Assembly: GCF_017654485.1 (NCBI RefSeq)
Contig: NZ_CP061095.1
Span: 144,501-208,500 of the forward strand
DNA: 64,000 nucleotides
DNA from: Roseomonas marmotae
GTDB lineage: Bacteria; Pseudomonadota; Alphaproteobacteria; Acetobacterales; Acetobacteraceae
Direction of reading: 5' to 3'
Shown in pieces: positions 19,161 to 27,965 of the stretch. The stretch's first letter is position 1. Each line of letters starts with the position of its first letter. Both the position numbers and the translations under genes were made by a program. A model generated the notes under the pieces. It had not been told where the DNA came from. It searched no databases and saw only the letters and a list, made by a program, of their open reading frames with translations.

Positions 19161-20182
19161 GCCGCCGCTCCCCCGCGCGGGGCCTGCCCGAAGCGGTCGC
19201 GCCACGCCGGCTGCGCGCCGGGCCAGGGCAGCGCGGTGGCCTCGAAGACCGCGCGGGCCACGGCGCGGGCCATGACCTGCGTCGCAGCATGGCCCAGCAG
19301 GGTGAGGGCGTGAACGGGATGCTCCAGCGGATGCTGGCCGGTGGCGGCGGCGAAGACTGTGTCGCCGTCATTCGGCGCATGGGCGGGCAGGATGGCGCGT
19401 GCCAGCCCGTCATCGGCCATCAGCGCCAGGCGGCGTGCCTGGGGTTTGGTCAGGGCCGCATCCGTGACCACCAGCCCGATGGTGGTGGCCGTGCCCGGGC
19501 TGCCCTTCAGCCGGGGGCTGCGGTGCTCCGGCAGGAAGCGCGGCGGCAGGCCCTGGCCGCCGAATTCGGCACCCTCCTCGAAAGGCGCTGCCCAGAACCA
19601 GGGTCCATCCCCCACCAGGGGCGAGCCCACTGCGTTCACCGCCACGATGGCCGCGACGCGGTGGCCCAGCGGCGTCACGGTGCTGGCCGAGCCCAGGCCG
19701 CCTTTCACGGTGGCCGTGGTGGCCCCGGTGCCGGCGCCGACCGAGCCGAGCGCGAAGCCGCCCGCCGCGGCGGCGCGCGCGGCCTGGTAGCCGAGGTCCC
19801 GGTACGGGCTGAAGCGGCCCCAGTCCTTGTCGCCGCCATTCAGCAGGTCGAAGAGGATGGCCTGGGGCGCCAGGGGGATATTGATGCCGGCGAAGGCGAT
19901 GCCGCGCCCGTCCTCCCGCAGCGCGGCCTGCACTCCGCCCGCTGCGTCCAGCCCGAAGGTGGAGCCGCCGGAGAGCACGATGGCATCCACCCGCTCCACC
20001 GTCATCTCGGTGCGCAGCAGGTCGGTGTCGCGCGTGCCGGGAGCGCCGCCGCCGATCTGCACAGACGCCACGGCGGGCTGGTCGAAGATCACGGCGGTGA
20101 CGCCGGAGCCCAACGAGAGGTCGGTGGCATGGCCGACACGCAGGCCAGGGATATCAGTCAAGAGGTTCAGCGTCTCACTCAT
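19157..20182 (-). CDS. P1-family (S58/DmpA-like) peptidase
   Basis: 341 residues. Features are IPGLRVGHATDL near the N-terminus, LSGGSTFGLDAAGGV, and VKGGLGSAS, the motif at the autoproteolytic Gly-Ser/Thr junction that creates the N-terminal nucleophile of the beta chain. Family members are aminopeptidases or D-amino-acid esterases/amidases. Upstream and divergent is an oligopeptide-type ABC binding protein, so a peptide-use context is plausible. No signal peptide is seen. Confidence 0.88.
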   Translation of the reverse strand: MSETLNLLTDIPGLRVGHATDLSLGSGVTAVIFDQPAVASVQIGGGAPGTRDTDLLRTEMTVERVDAIVLSGGSTFGLDAAGGVQAALREDGRGIAFAGINIPLAPQAILFDLLNGGDKDWGRFSPYRDLGYQAARAAAAGGFALGSVGAGTGATTATVKGGLGSASTVTPLGHRVAAIVAVNAVGSPLVGDGPWFWAAPFEEGAEFGGQGLPPRFLPEHRSPRLKGSPGTATTIGLVVTDAALTKPQARRLALMADDGLARAILPAHAPNDGDTVFAAATGQHPLEHPVHALTLLGHAATQVMARAVARAVFEATALPWPGAQPAWRDRFGQAPRGGAAA

Positions 20183-20275
20183 GGCATCTATGATGCGCTC
20201 CCCAAAGGGTATCGGCCAAGGTTTTCCGCTCCGCGAAACCGGCCTATGGGTGCGGCCGATCCGACGGAGGCCCTC

Positions 20276-21853
20276 ATGCCCGTTTCACGCCGCCTGCTGC
20301 TCGCCGCCCCCGCTCTCCTGGCGGCGCCACGCCTTGCCCGGGCGCAGAAGGCCAATACCCTGCGCTTCGTGCCACAGTCGGACCTGTCGATCCTCGATCC
20401 CGTGCTGACCGCCGCCTATGTCACGCGCAACCACGCCATGATGGTCTTCGACACCCTCTACGGCATGGACGCGCAGTTCCGCATCCAGCCACAGATGGTC
20501 GAAGGGCAGCGGGTGGAGGAGGATGGGCGGCGCTGGACCCTGATGCTGCGCCCTGACCTGCGCTGGCATGACGGCACCCCTGTCCTGGCACGGGACTGCG
20601 TGGCCAGCATCCGCCGCTGGGCGGTGCGGGATGGGCTGGGGCAGACCCTGATGGCGGCGACGGAGGAGCTTTCCGCCCCCGATGACCGCAGCATCGTCTT
20701 CCGCCTGAAGCATCCCTTCCCGCTGCTGTCCTACGCCCTCGGCAAGCCGGGCTCGCCGGTCTGCGTGATGATGCCGGAGCGGCTGGCGCAGACCGATCCT
20801 TTCAAACCCGTGGCGGAGATGATCGGCTCCGGCCCCTTCCGCTACAATGCGGCCGAGAGGCTGGCCGGGGCGCGCGTGGTCTATGACCGCAACCCCGGCT
20901 ATGTGCCGCGCGGGGGCGTGTCCAGCTTCACCGCCGGCGGCAAGGTGGCGCATTTCGATCGGGTGGAGTGGCTCGTGCTGCCCGACCCTTCCACCGCCGC
21001 CTCAGCGCTGCGGGCCGGCGAGGTGGATTGGTGGGAGGCGCCAGGCTTCGACCTGCTGCCCATGCTGCGCCGGGGCGGCGAGGTGAAGGTTACCTTGCCG
21101 GACCCCACAGGCTTCATCGGCACCATGCGGATGAACCACCTGCAGCCACCCTTCAACAACCCGGCGCTGCGCCGGGCCGTGCTGCCGGCGTTGACGCAGT
21201 CGGATTTCATGTCGGCGGTGGCCGGCAATGCTCCGGGCGGCTGGCGCGACGGCGTCGGTTTCTTCTGCCCCGGCACGCCCATGGCCAGCGACGCCGGCAT
21301 GGCGGCCCTGACCGGCCCACGGGATATCGAGGCCGCGCGCCGGGCGGTGGAAGCCTCCGGCTATGCAGGGGAGCCGGCGGTGGTGCTGGCGCCGACCGAC
21401 TTCCCCAACCTCAAGGCCCTGGCCGATGTGGGCGCCGACCTTCTCTCGCGCATCGGCATCAAGGTCGATTACCAGGCCATGGACTGGGGCTCGGCCATCC
21501 AGCGGATCGGCAAGACGGAGCCGGTGGAGCAGGGGGGATGGAGCGTCTACCACACCTTCTGGTCCGGTCTGGACCAGTTGAACCCGGCGGTGAATGCCTC
21601 GCTGCGCGCCAATGGCCGCGCGGCCGGGCGCGGCTGGCCAGACAGCCCGGCGCTGGAAGCGATGCGCGAAAGCTGGCTGGCGGCCGGCAGCGAGGCCGAG
21701 CAGGTGGCCATCGCCGCCGGGATGCAGCGGCAGGCCTTCGAGGACCTGCCCTATGTTCCCCTCGGCCAGCTGCTGCAGCCGACGGCCTTCCGCCGGGACA
21801 TCCAGGACATCCCGACGGGCTTCGCCGCCTTCTGGAGCGTGCGGCGGGGCTGA
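20276..21853 (+). CDS. ABC transporter substrate-binding protein, family 5 (peptide/opine/nickel type)
   Basis: 525 residues from ATG 20276 with GGAGG just upstream. A signal peptide (about 1-24, RRLLLAAPALLAAPRLARA) is followed by SBP_bac_5 features: SILDPVLTAAYVTRNHAMMVFDTLYG, LRPDLRWHDGTPVLARDC, GSGPFRYN and NNPALRRAVLPALTQ. It should bind a peptide-like or small organic ligand in the periplasm. No permease or ATPase genes are adjacent, so it is an orphan component. The gene converges on the TctC-type gene with only 4 bp between stops. Confidence 0.9.
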   Translation: MPVSRRLLLAAPALLAAPRLARAQKANTLRFVPQSDLSILDPVLTAAYVTRNHAMMVFDTLYGMDAQFRIQPQMVEGQRVEEDGRRWTLMLRPDLRWHDGTPVLARDCVASIRRWAVRDGLGQTLMAATEELSAPDDRSIVFRLKHPFPLLSYALGKPGSPVCVMMPERLAQTDPFKPVAEMIGSGPFRYNAAERLAGARVVYDRNPGYVPRGGVSSFTAGGKVAHFDRVEWLVLPDPSTAASALRAGEVDWWEAPGFDLLPMLRRGGEVKVTLPDPTGFIGTMRMNHLQPPFNNPALRRAVLPALTQSDFMSAVAGNAPGGWRDGVGFFCPGTPMASDAGMAALTGPRDIEAARRAVEASGYAGEPAVVLAPTDFPNLKALADVGADLLSRIGIKVDYQAMDWGSAIQRIGKTEPVEQGGWSVYHTFWSGLDQLNPAVNASLRANGRAAGRGWPDSPALEAMRESWLAAGSEAEQVAIAAGMQRQAFEDLPYVPLGQLLQPTAFRRDIQDIPTGFAAFWSVRRG

Positions 21854-21857
21854 GGGC

Positions 21858-22850
21858 TTATTCCGTGCGGATGCCGCCCGCACGGATCACCTTGGACCAG
21901 CGGTCATATTCGGACTGCAGGAAGGTGCTGAATTCGGCGCGCGTGCCGCCGATGACGCGGCCGGCCTGGACTTCCTCCACGGCCTTCCGCACTTCCGGCA
22001 CCGCCGCGACCTTGTTGAAGACCTCGTTGATGCGGTCCGCCAGCGCGGGGTTCATGGCGGGCGGGGCGACGACACCGTACCACACCGCCGCCTCGAAGCC
22101 CGGAATGGCGTCGCGCGCCGAGGGCACGCCGGGAAGCTGGTCGGTCGTGTCGCCGCCCATGGCCACGGGACGCACCTGGCCGCCCTTGATCATCGGGAAG
22201 GCGGAGGCGAGGCTGGGGAAGGAGAACTGCGCGTCGCCGCGCATCACCGCCGTCACCGCCTCGGAACCGCTGCGGTAGGGCACGTGGACCATGGTCGTCT
22301 TGGTCTGCTGCTCCATCAGCGCCATGGCGAGGTGGCTGATATTGCCGACACCGGCGGAGGAATAGACGAAGCCCTCGGGCTTCGCGCGCGCCGCGGCGAT
22401 GATCTCGGCCAGCGTCTTCTCCTTCACGGAGGGATGCGCGATCATCACGGCATGCAGGACGGCGCCCTGCATGATCGGCGTGAAGCCGGTCAGCGGCTCG
22501 TAGGAGAGCTTAGGATTCAGCTCCTTGCCGACGACATTGGCGCCGATATCGGCCATCATCAGCGTGTAGCCATCAGCCGGCTGGGTGTTCGTATAGGAAC
22601 CCGCCACCATGCCGCCCGCACCCGAGCGGTTCTCCACCACCAGCGTCTGGCCGTTGGCGAATTCGGAGAAGCGCTGCGCGAAGAGGCGGGCCAGCGTGTC
22701 CACGGCGCCGCCGGCGCCAAAGGGCACGACCATCTTCACGGGGCGGTCGGGCCAGGACGCGGCCGGCGACTGGGCCAGGGCGGGAGTCGCGAGCAGCCCG
22801 GCCGCGAGCCCGCCGAAAGCCCGGCGGGTGATCTTCGTTATCGTTGTCAC
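21858..22850 (-). CDS. tripartite tricarboxylate transporter binding protein (TctC/Bug family)
   Basis: 330 residues. A Tat-like signal with an RR pair (about 1-26) is followed by WPDRPVKMVVPFGAGGAVDTLAR, VVENRSGAGGMVAGSY and HVPYRSGSEAVTAVMRGDAQ, all standard for Bug proteins. These bind small carboxylates in the periplasm. TctA/TctB membrane partners are not in the window, which is common where many Bug genes are present. As the last gene of the leftward operon with the dehydrogenase, lyase and hydro-lyase, it probably captures the carboxylate that operon breaks down. Confidence 0.9.
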   Translation of the reverse strand: MTTITKITRRAFGGLAAGLLATPALAQSPAASWPDRPVKMVVPFGAGGAVDTLARLFAQRFSEFANGQTLVVENRSGAGGMVAGSYTNTQPADGYTLMMADIGANVVGKELNPKLSYEPLTGFTPIMQGAVLHAVMIAHPSVKEKTLAEIIAAARAKPEGFVYSSAGVGNISHLAMALMEQQTKTTMVHVPYRSGSEAVTAVMRGDAQFSFPSLASAFPMIKGGQVRPVAMGGDTTDQLPGVPSARDAIPGFEAAVWYGVVAPPAMNPALADRINEVFNKVAAVPEVRKAVEEVQAGRVIGGTRAEFSTFLQSEYDRWSKVIRAGGIRTE

Positions 22851-22880
22851 TGGAATTTCCTCGCTATAGTCAGGGAAGAG

Positions 22881-24017
22881 TCAGAAGGCCTCTTCGTAAA
22901 GGCGAAGCGCATCCGCCTCTGTCAGTTCCACGGGATTGTTGATCAGCAGGCGTTGCTGCTGCATGGCATCGGCCGCCAGCTGGGGCAGGCTGTCGCGCGT
23001 CACCTGCAGCTCATGCAGGCGCTTCGGCATCTCGCAGCCCGCCACCAGCCGCTCGACGGCGGCGAGGAAGGCCTCGGCCGAATGGCCCTCGGCACCCACG
23101 GAGGGGGCCAGCTCGGCATAGAGCGGCGCGGCGGCGCTGAGGTTGAAGCGCAGCACCGGCAGCAGCATCAGCGCGTTGGAGAGCCCGTGCGGCACGTGGT
23201 AGCGGCCGCCCAGCGGATAGGCGAGGGCATGCACGGCCGCGACCGGCGCATTGGCGAAGGCCATGCCCGCAAGGCAGGAGCCCAGCAGCATCGCGCCGCG
23301 CGCCGCCTTGTCCTGCCCATCCTTCAGCACCACCGGAAGGTTGGCCGAGAGCAGCGCGAGCGCCTGCTTGGCCAGCACGTCGGAGAGCGGATTCTTCAGG
23401 CGCCTGCTGGTGAAGGCCTCGATGGCATGCACCATGGCGTCGATGCCGGTCGCCGCCGTGACGGCCGGCGGCAGGCCCAGCGTCAGGTTCGGGTCCAGCA
23501 GCGCCACGTCCGGCAGCAGGCGGCGGGAGACGACGCCCTTCTTTTCCTCGGTCGGCGTGGTGACGATGGAGATCGGCGTCACCTCGGACCCCGTGCCGGC
23601 GGTCGTCGGCGCCAGGATCAGCGGCAGGCGCGGCCCCTGCGCGAGGTCGACGCCATAGATCGTCGCCAGCTCGCAGGGGGAGCGAAGCAGGTAGGCTACC
23701 AGCTTCGCGGTATCCATGGCGCTGCCGCCGCCGATGGCGAAGACGCCATCGACGCCGGCCGCGCCGAGCTTCTCCACCGCGGCCAGCACGATCCGCTCCG
23801 GCGGGTCCGCCTGCACCTCGTCATAGACGGTGACGGCGATGCCGGCGGCACGCAGGCGCGCCTCCACGGGCGCCACGAGGCCGGCACGGACCAGCCCCGC
23901 ATCGGTGACCAGCGCGACATGCCGGACACCGAATTCCGCGAACATCGCGGGCAGGTCATCCAGGGCACCGTCGCGCAGCACGATCCGCGGGGTGGTGGAG
24001 AAGCTCATCGACAGCAT
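22881..24017 (-). CDS. iron-containing alcohol dehydrogenase
   Basis: 378 residues, typical of group III alcohol dehydrogenases. The NAD-binding GGGSAMDTAK lies at about 98-107, and TTAGTGSEVTPISI follows. Metal-ligand residues are in GIDAMVHAIEAF and AVHALAYPLGGRYHVPHGL. The enzyme interconverts an alcohol (or hydroxyacid) and an aldehyde or ketone with NAD(P). Maleylacetate reductases are relatives, so the substrate is open. It starts 6 bp after the lyase stop, so the two are surely co-transcribed. Confidence 0.9.
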   Translation of the reverse strand: MLSMSFSTTPRIVLRDGALDDLPAMFAEFGVRHVALVTDAGLVRAGLVAPVEARLRAAGIAVTVYDEVQADPPERIVLAAVEKLGAAGVDGVFAIGGGSAMDTAKLVAYLLRSPCELATIYGVDLAQGPRLPLILAPTTAGTGSEVTPISIVTTPTEEKKGVVSRRLLPDVALLDPNLTLGLPPAVTAATGIDAMVHAIEAFTSRRLKNPLSDVLAKQALALLSANLPVVLKDGQDKAARGAMLLGSCLAGMAFANAPVAAVHALAYPLGGRYHVPHGLSNALMLLPVLRFNLSAAAPLYAELAPSVGAEGHSAEAFLAAVERLVAGCEMPKRLHELQVTRDSLPQLAADAMQQQRLLINNPVELTEADALRLYEEAF

Positions 24018-24023
24018 GATGGA

Positions 24024-24914
24024 TTACTCGGCGGCCTGCTTGGGCTCGTCGCGGGCCCAGCGCTTGTCGAAGTCCCAGACCTCCGGGAAGCCCATCAGCT
24101 CGTTCATCTTGGCGAAGTCGTAGATGACGCCCTTGTCGAGGCTGTTGGTGTCGCCTTCCTTCAGCAGATGCGCGTAGGAACGCTCCAGCGCCGCCGCGAC
24201 CGTCAGGAAGCCGATGGCCGGATAGATGGCGATGTTGAAGCCGAAGGAGGCCAGCTTCTCGGCGGAGAGGATCGGCGTGCGGCCGCCGCCATCGACGTTA
24301 TTGGCCAGCAGCGGCGCGTCGATCTCCTGGCCGATGCGCTTCATCTCGTCCTCGGATTCCGGGCTCTCGATGAAGACGATGTCGGCGCCGGCCTTCTGGT
24401 AGAGCTTGCCGCGGCGGATCGCCTCGTCCAGGCCCAGGCTGGTACGGGCATCGGTGCGGGCGATGATCAGGAAGTCATCGCTCTTGCGCGCCTCGGCGGC
24501 CACCTCGATCTTCAGCGCCATCTCCTCGGCGGGGATGACGCGGCGGCCCGGGGTATGGCCGCACTTCTTCGGCACTTCCTGGTCCTCGAGCTGGATGGCG
24601 GTGACGCCCGCCGCCTCATAGCCCATGACGGTGTGGCGCACGTTCAGCAGCCCGCCATAGCCGGTATCGGCATCGCAGATCACCGGCGTCTTGCAGCCCT
24701 GGGCGAAGCGGCCCATGCGCGCGACCATGTCCGTATAGGTGGCGATGCCGGCATCCGGCACGCCCAGATAGGAGGCGACGGTGCCGTAGCCCGTGGCATA
24801 GAGCGCGTTGAAGCCCATACGGTCGGCCATGCGCGCGGAAATCATGTCGAAGATGCCGGGGGCGACGATGAACTTCTTCGCCGCGATGGCGGCCTTCAGG
24901 CTGGGATCGGCCAT
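24024..24914 (-). CDS. isocitrate lyase / PEP mutase superfamily carbon-carbon lyase
   Basis: 296 residues. Features are FIVAPGIFDMISARMADRMG, the metal-binding DADTGYGG, the ICL-type active-site loop KKCGH in EVPKKCGHTPGRRVI, and LIIARTDARTS. The KKCGH loop marks a C-C lyase such as methylisocitrate lyase or 2,3-dimethylmalate lyase rather than a phosphonate mutase. It splits a 2-hydroxydicarboxylate-like substrate to pyruvate or a similar oxo acid plus a second acid. Immediately upstream are both subunits of an aconitase-like hydro-lyase that could form its substrate. Confidence 0.9.
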   Translation of the reverse strand: MADPSLKAAIAAKKFIVAPGIFDMISARMADRMGFNALYATGYGTVASYLGVPDAGIATYTDMVARMGRFAQGCKTPVICDADTGYGGLLNVRHTVMGYEAAGVTAIQLEDQEVPKKCGHTPGRRVIPAEEMALKIEVAAEARKSDDFLIIARTDARTSLGLDEAIRRGKLYQKAGADIVFIESPESEDEMKRIGQEIDAPLLANNVDGGGRTPILSAEKLASFGFNIAIYPAIGFLTVAAALERSYAHLLKEGDTNSLDKGVIYDFAKMNELMGFPEVWDFDKRWARDEPKQAAE

Positions 24915-24945
24915 GGATCGTGTCTCCTCTAGAGAAATTGGTTGT

Positions 24946-25443
24946 TCAGGCGGCGGCCAGGGCTTGGCGCACGCGCGATACCAGTCCGCCGGCGGCGAGG
25001 ATGGCGCGCACCTCGTCGCCCAGCGGCGCGGCCTGCCAGCTCTCGCCGCCCTGCGTCACGGCCATGCGGTCGAGGTCGACTCCGGCCTCCTCGCCCTCGC
25101 GCAGCGCCTGGGCGGCGTCGGGGCAGAGGATGACGGGCAGGCCGAGATTGACGGCATTGCGGAAGAAGATGCGCGCGGCGCTGACCGCGACGATGGCCGA
25201 GACGCCCGCTGCCTTCAGCGCGATCACCGCATGCTCACGCGAGGAGCCGCAACCGAAGTTCCGGCCGACGGCCAGGATGTCGCCGGGGCGGACCCGCTTG
25301 ATGAAGCCGGGGTCGAGGCCCTCCATGCAGTGGCGGCCCAGTTCCTCCGGCTTGCGGAGGGACAGGTAGCGGCCGGGCAGGATGACATCGGTGTTCACCT
25401 CGTCCCCGAAACGGTGGACGCGGCCCTGAAAGACCAAGCTCAT
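24946..25443 (-). CDS. aconitase-family hydro-lyase, small subunit (LeuD/DmdB-like)
   Basis: 165 residues, the swivel domain. It shows FGDEVNTDVILPGRYLSL near the start, then GRNFGCGSSREHAVIALKAAG and ARIFFRNAVNLGLPVI. It pairs with the large subunit encoded directly upstream, overlapping it by 4 bp, to hydrate or dehydrate a hydroxyacid. The short form matches archaeal/homoaconitase-type and 2,3-dimethylmalate dehydratase small subunits, not the roughly 200-aa LeuD of leucine synthesis. Confidence 0.9.
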   Translation of the reverse strand: MSLVFQGRVHRFGDEVNTDVILPGRYLSLRKPEELGRHCMEGLDPGFIKRVRPGDILAVGRNFGCGSSREHAVIALKAAGVSAIVAVSAARIFFRNAVNLGLPVILCPDAAQALREGEEAGVDLDRMAVTQGGESWQAAPLGDEVRAILAAGGLVSRVRQALAAA

Positions 25444-26732
25444 GCGGCCTTCTCCAGCATGCGGGCGACCTCGTCCGGCGGGACGATCTCCCCGGTCACG
25501 GCGGCGGCGGCGGCGACCCAGGCATTGGACAGGAAGACCTGGGAGTCCGGGTGCCCCATGCGGCCGCGGTAGTTGCGGTTGGTGGTGGCGATAGCCGTCT
25601 CGCCCGCCGCCAGGATGCCCATATGGCCACCGAAGCAGGCGCCGCAGGTGGGAGTGGAGATGGCGGCACCGGCCTCGGCGATGATGTCCAGCAGGCCCTC
25701 GGCCAGGGCCTGACGCCAGATCTTCTGCGTCGCCGGCACCACCACCATGCGCACGCCCTGGGCGACCTGACGCCCGCGCAGGATCTCGGCCACCTGACGC
25801 AGGTCCGTCATGGTGCCGTTGGAGCAGTTGCCGACGTAAACCTGATCGACCTTCTGGCCGCGCAGCGCCTCTACCGGCACGCCCGAGGCCGGGGAGGGCG
25901 GCTTGGCCACCATCGGCGTCAGGCTCGAGAGGTCGATCTCGATCCTCTGGCGGTATTCAGCATCGGCATCCGGCATCACCGCCGGGGCGGCCGGCACGCC
26001 GCGCTTCACCATATCGGCGGTGGACAGCGCGTCACCTTCGAAGACGCACATATCTGCGCCGCCCTCGACCGCCATGTTGGCGACGGCCATGCGTTCGTCG
26101 ATGCCCAGCGCGGCCACGCCCGGCCCGCCGAATTCCAGCGAGGCATCCGCCGCGCCATCCGAGCCGATGCGGCGGATCAGCTCCAGGATCACGTCCTTGC
26201 CCGTGACGAAGGGGCCGGGCCTGCCGGTCAATTCGACCCGGATGCTATCGGGAATCCGCATCCAGAGCCGGCCCAGGGCCAGCGCGCCCGCGAGGTCGGT
26301 GGAACCGAAGCCGATGCCCAGCGCGTTGAAGGCGCCGGCGGTGCAGGTGTGGCTGTCGGCGCCAAAGACGATGGTGCCGTGGCCGACCATGCCGAGTTCC
26401 GCCAGCAGCGTATGCTCGATGCCGCCGCGGCCGGGCTCGTAGTAATGCGGAATGCCATGCTTGCGGGCGAAGTCGCGCGTCATGGCGATGGCGCCCGCCG
26501 CGGTCACGTCGGGCGCCGGCGCGAAGTGATCGGCCACCAGCACGATGCGCTGCGGGTCGAAGGGGCGGGCGGCGCCCATGGCATCGAACTGCTCGAAGGC
26601 CAGCGGGCCGGAGACATCGTTCAACAGGACGACATCCGGCCGGATGGTGGCGATGGCGCCGGGGTAGATCGCCTCCGGCCCTTCCACCGCATGCGCGGCC
26701 AGGATTTTCTGTGTGATGGTGCCGTGCTTCAT
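25440..26732 (-). CDS. aconitase-family hydro-lyase, large subunit (LeuC/DmdA-like)
   Basis: 430 residues from ATG 26732 (MKHGTITQKILAAHA), chosen because homologues begin there and the extra 72 residues upstream look non-coding. [4Fe-4S] ligands are in VGNCSNGTMTDL and STPTCGACFGGHMG; GADSHTCTAGAFNALGIG is also present. It forms a dehydratase with the adjacent small subunit. The clustering with an ICL-type lyase, an Fe-dehydrogenase and a TctC protein, under a LacI regulator, points to breakdown of a branched or substituted dicarboxylate rather than leucine synthesis. Confidence 0.9.
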   Translation of the reverse strand: MKHGTITQKILAAHAVEGPEAIYPGAIATIRPDVVLLNDVSGPLAFEQFDAMGAARPFDPQRIVLVADHFAPAPDVTAAGAIAMTRDFARKHGIPHYYEPGRGGIEHTLLAELGMVGHGTIVFGADSHTCTAGAFNALGIGFGSTDLAGALALGRLWMRIPDSIRVELTGRPGPFVTGKDVILELIRRIGSDGAADASLEFGGPGVAALGIDERMAVANMAVEGGADMCVFEGDALSTADMVKRGVPAAPAVMPDADAEYRQRIEIDLSSLTPMVAKPPSPASGVPVEALRGQKVDQVYVGNCSNGTMTDLRQVAEILRGRQVAQGVRMVVVPATQKIWRQALAEGLLDIIAEAGAAISTPTCGACFGGHMGILAAGETAIATTNRNYRGRMGHPDSQVFLSNAWVAAAAAVTGEIVPPDEVARMLEKAA

Positions 26733-26814
26733 GCCGACACCCTGCAGGGACCGCTGGCCGCTGGCCGCATGGCGCCTTCCTCCCGAATCTGCTTTGCCTG
26801 GCCTTTGCCAAGCC

Positions 26815-26834
26815 TTATGCAATCGATAGCATAA
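26815..26834. promoter_or_regulatory. probable LacI-family operator
   Basis: TTATGCAATCGATAGCATAA is a 20-bp palindrome with one mismatched pair and a central CG, the classic LacI-family geometry. It lies between the divergent aconitase-like operon (start 26732) and the lacI-type gene (start 26931). A further half-site GATTGCAT lies at 26893-26900. It probably controls both directions. Confidence 0.7.
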
Positions 26835-26930
26835 TCCGGTGCGCCGTAAAGGGGGGTTCACGGAAACTCTCCTTGAGCAGGCTTGGGCCAGCGATTGCAT
26901 GAGCCCCGGCGCTCTGCTACCGGCGCAGTC

Positions 26931-27965
26931 ATGGAGGACCCGCAGCATCCGGCCAGGGCGACCGTGGCCAGCCTGGCCCGCCGTGCCGGCGTGGCAGCCT
27001 CCACTGTTTCCAGGGCGCTGCGGGACGACCCGCGAATCTCGCCCCAGGTCCGTGCCAGGATCGCCGCACTGGCGGCGGAGGCCGGCTATACCCCAAATGC
27101 CCTGGCACGCACGCTGGTCAGCGGCCGCAGCGGGTTAATCGGCCTGGTGCTGGGGCCGATCGAGAATCCCTTCTATACCGAGCTGATGCAGCAGGCCGTG
27201 GTACAGGCGGCGGCGCGTGGCTACCGGCTGCTGCTGCTGCATGTCGGCTCCGGCCCCATCGACGACGCGACCGCCGCGGCGCTGCTGCAATACCGGGTCG
27301 ATGGCTGCCTGATCACCTCGGCCGAGCTATCCTCACGCGCCGCTTCCGTCTGTGCCGCCAATGGCGTGCCGGTCGTGATGATCAACCGCGTGGCGCGGGA
27401 ACATGCCAGCGCTGTCTCCTGTGACAACCTCGCGGCGGGGGAAACCCTGGCCGATCTGTTGCTGGCTGCCGGCCACCGCCGCATGGCGGTGATCGCCGGC
27501 AATCCCGGCACCTCCACCAATATCGAGCGTGCCGACGGCTTCATCCGCCGCGTGACCGCGGCGGGGCTGCCGGCGCCAGCCGTGCTGCCGGGTGGTGGGG
27601 ACCACGCCGCCGGCTATGCCGCCGGCCAGGCCGTCGCCGCCCTGCCGCGGGCGGAGCGGCCGGATGCCCTCTTCGGCGTCAGCGACATCCTGGCCATGGG
27701 GGCCATGGACGCGCTGCGGGAGGCCGGGCTCTCGGTGCCCGGGGATATTTCCGTGGTCGGCGCCGATGGCATCGCCGCCGCCGGGCGGCCGCCCTATCGC
27801 CTGACCAGCTATGCCCAGCCGTTGGAAGCCATGGTCTCCCGCGGGCTGGACCTGCTGCTGGCGCGCATTGGCGGCGCCAGAATGCCGGATGAGCGGGTGC
27901 TGCTGCGCGGCCAGCTGATCCGCCGCGCCTCCGCCCGGCTGCCGCTCGAGGCCGCGCTCACCTGA
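26931..27965 (+). CDS. LacI-family transcriptional regulator
   Basis: 344 residues from ATG 26931. The N-terminal helix-turn-helix is ATVASLARRAGVAASTVSRA, with the hinge-type segment GYTPNALARTLVSGRS. The periplasmic-binding-protein-like effector domain includes GLVLGPIENPFYTELMQ, HRRMAVIAGNPGT and PDALFGVSDILAMGAMDAL. It most likely represses the divergent hydro-lyase/lyase operon and releases it on binding a substrate or intermediate. It ends 8 bp inside the convergent emrA-like gene. Confidence 0.9.
   Translation: MEDPQHPARATVASLARRAGVAASTVSRALRDDPRISPQVRARIAALAAEAGYTPNALARTLVSGRSGLIGLVLGPIENPFYTELMQQAVVQAAARGYRLLLLHVGSGPIDDATAAALLQYRVDGCLITSAELSSRAASVCAANGVPVVMINRVAREHASAVSCDNLAAGETLADLLLAAGHRRMAVIAGNPGTSTNIERADGFIRRVTAAGLPAPAVLPGGGDHAAGYAAGQAVAALPRAERPDALFGVSDILAMGAMDALREAGLSVPGDISVVGADGIAAAGRPPYRLTSYAQPLEAMVSRGLDLLLARIGGARMPDERVLLRGQLIRRASARLPLEAALT

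Noticed and set aside
21594..24932. A 1112-codon plus-strand open frame across the TctC, dehydrogenase and lyase genes
   Set aside because: It runs antisense to three well-recognised genes and has shadow composition (many Arg, His, Gly).
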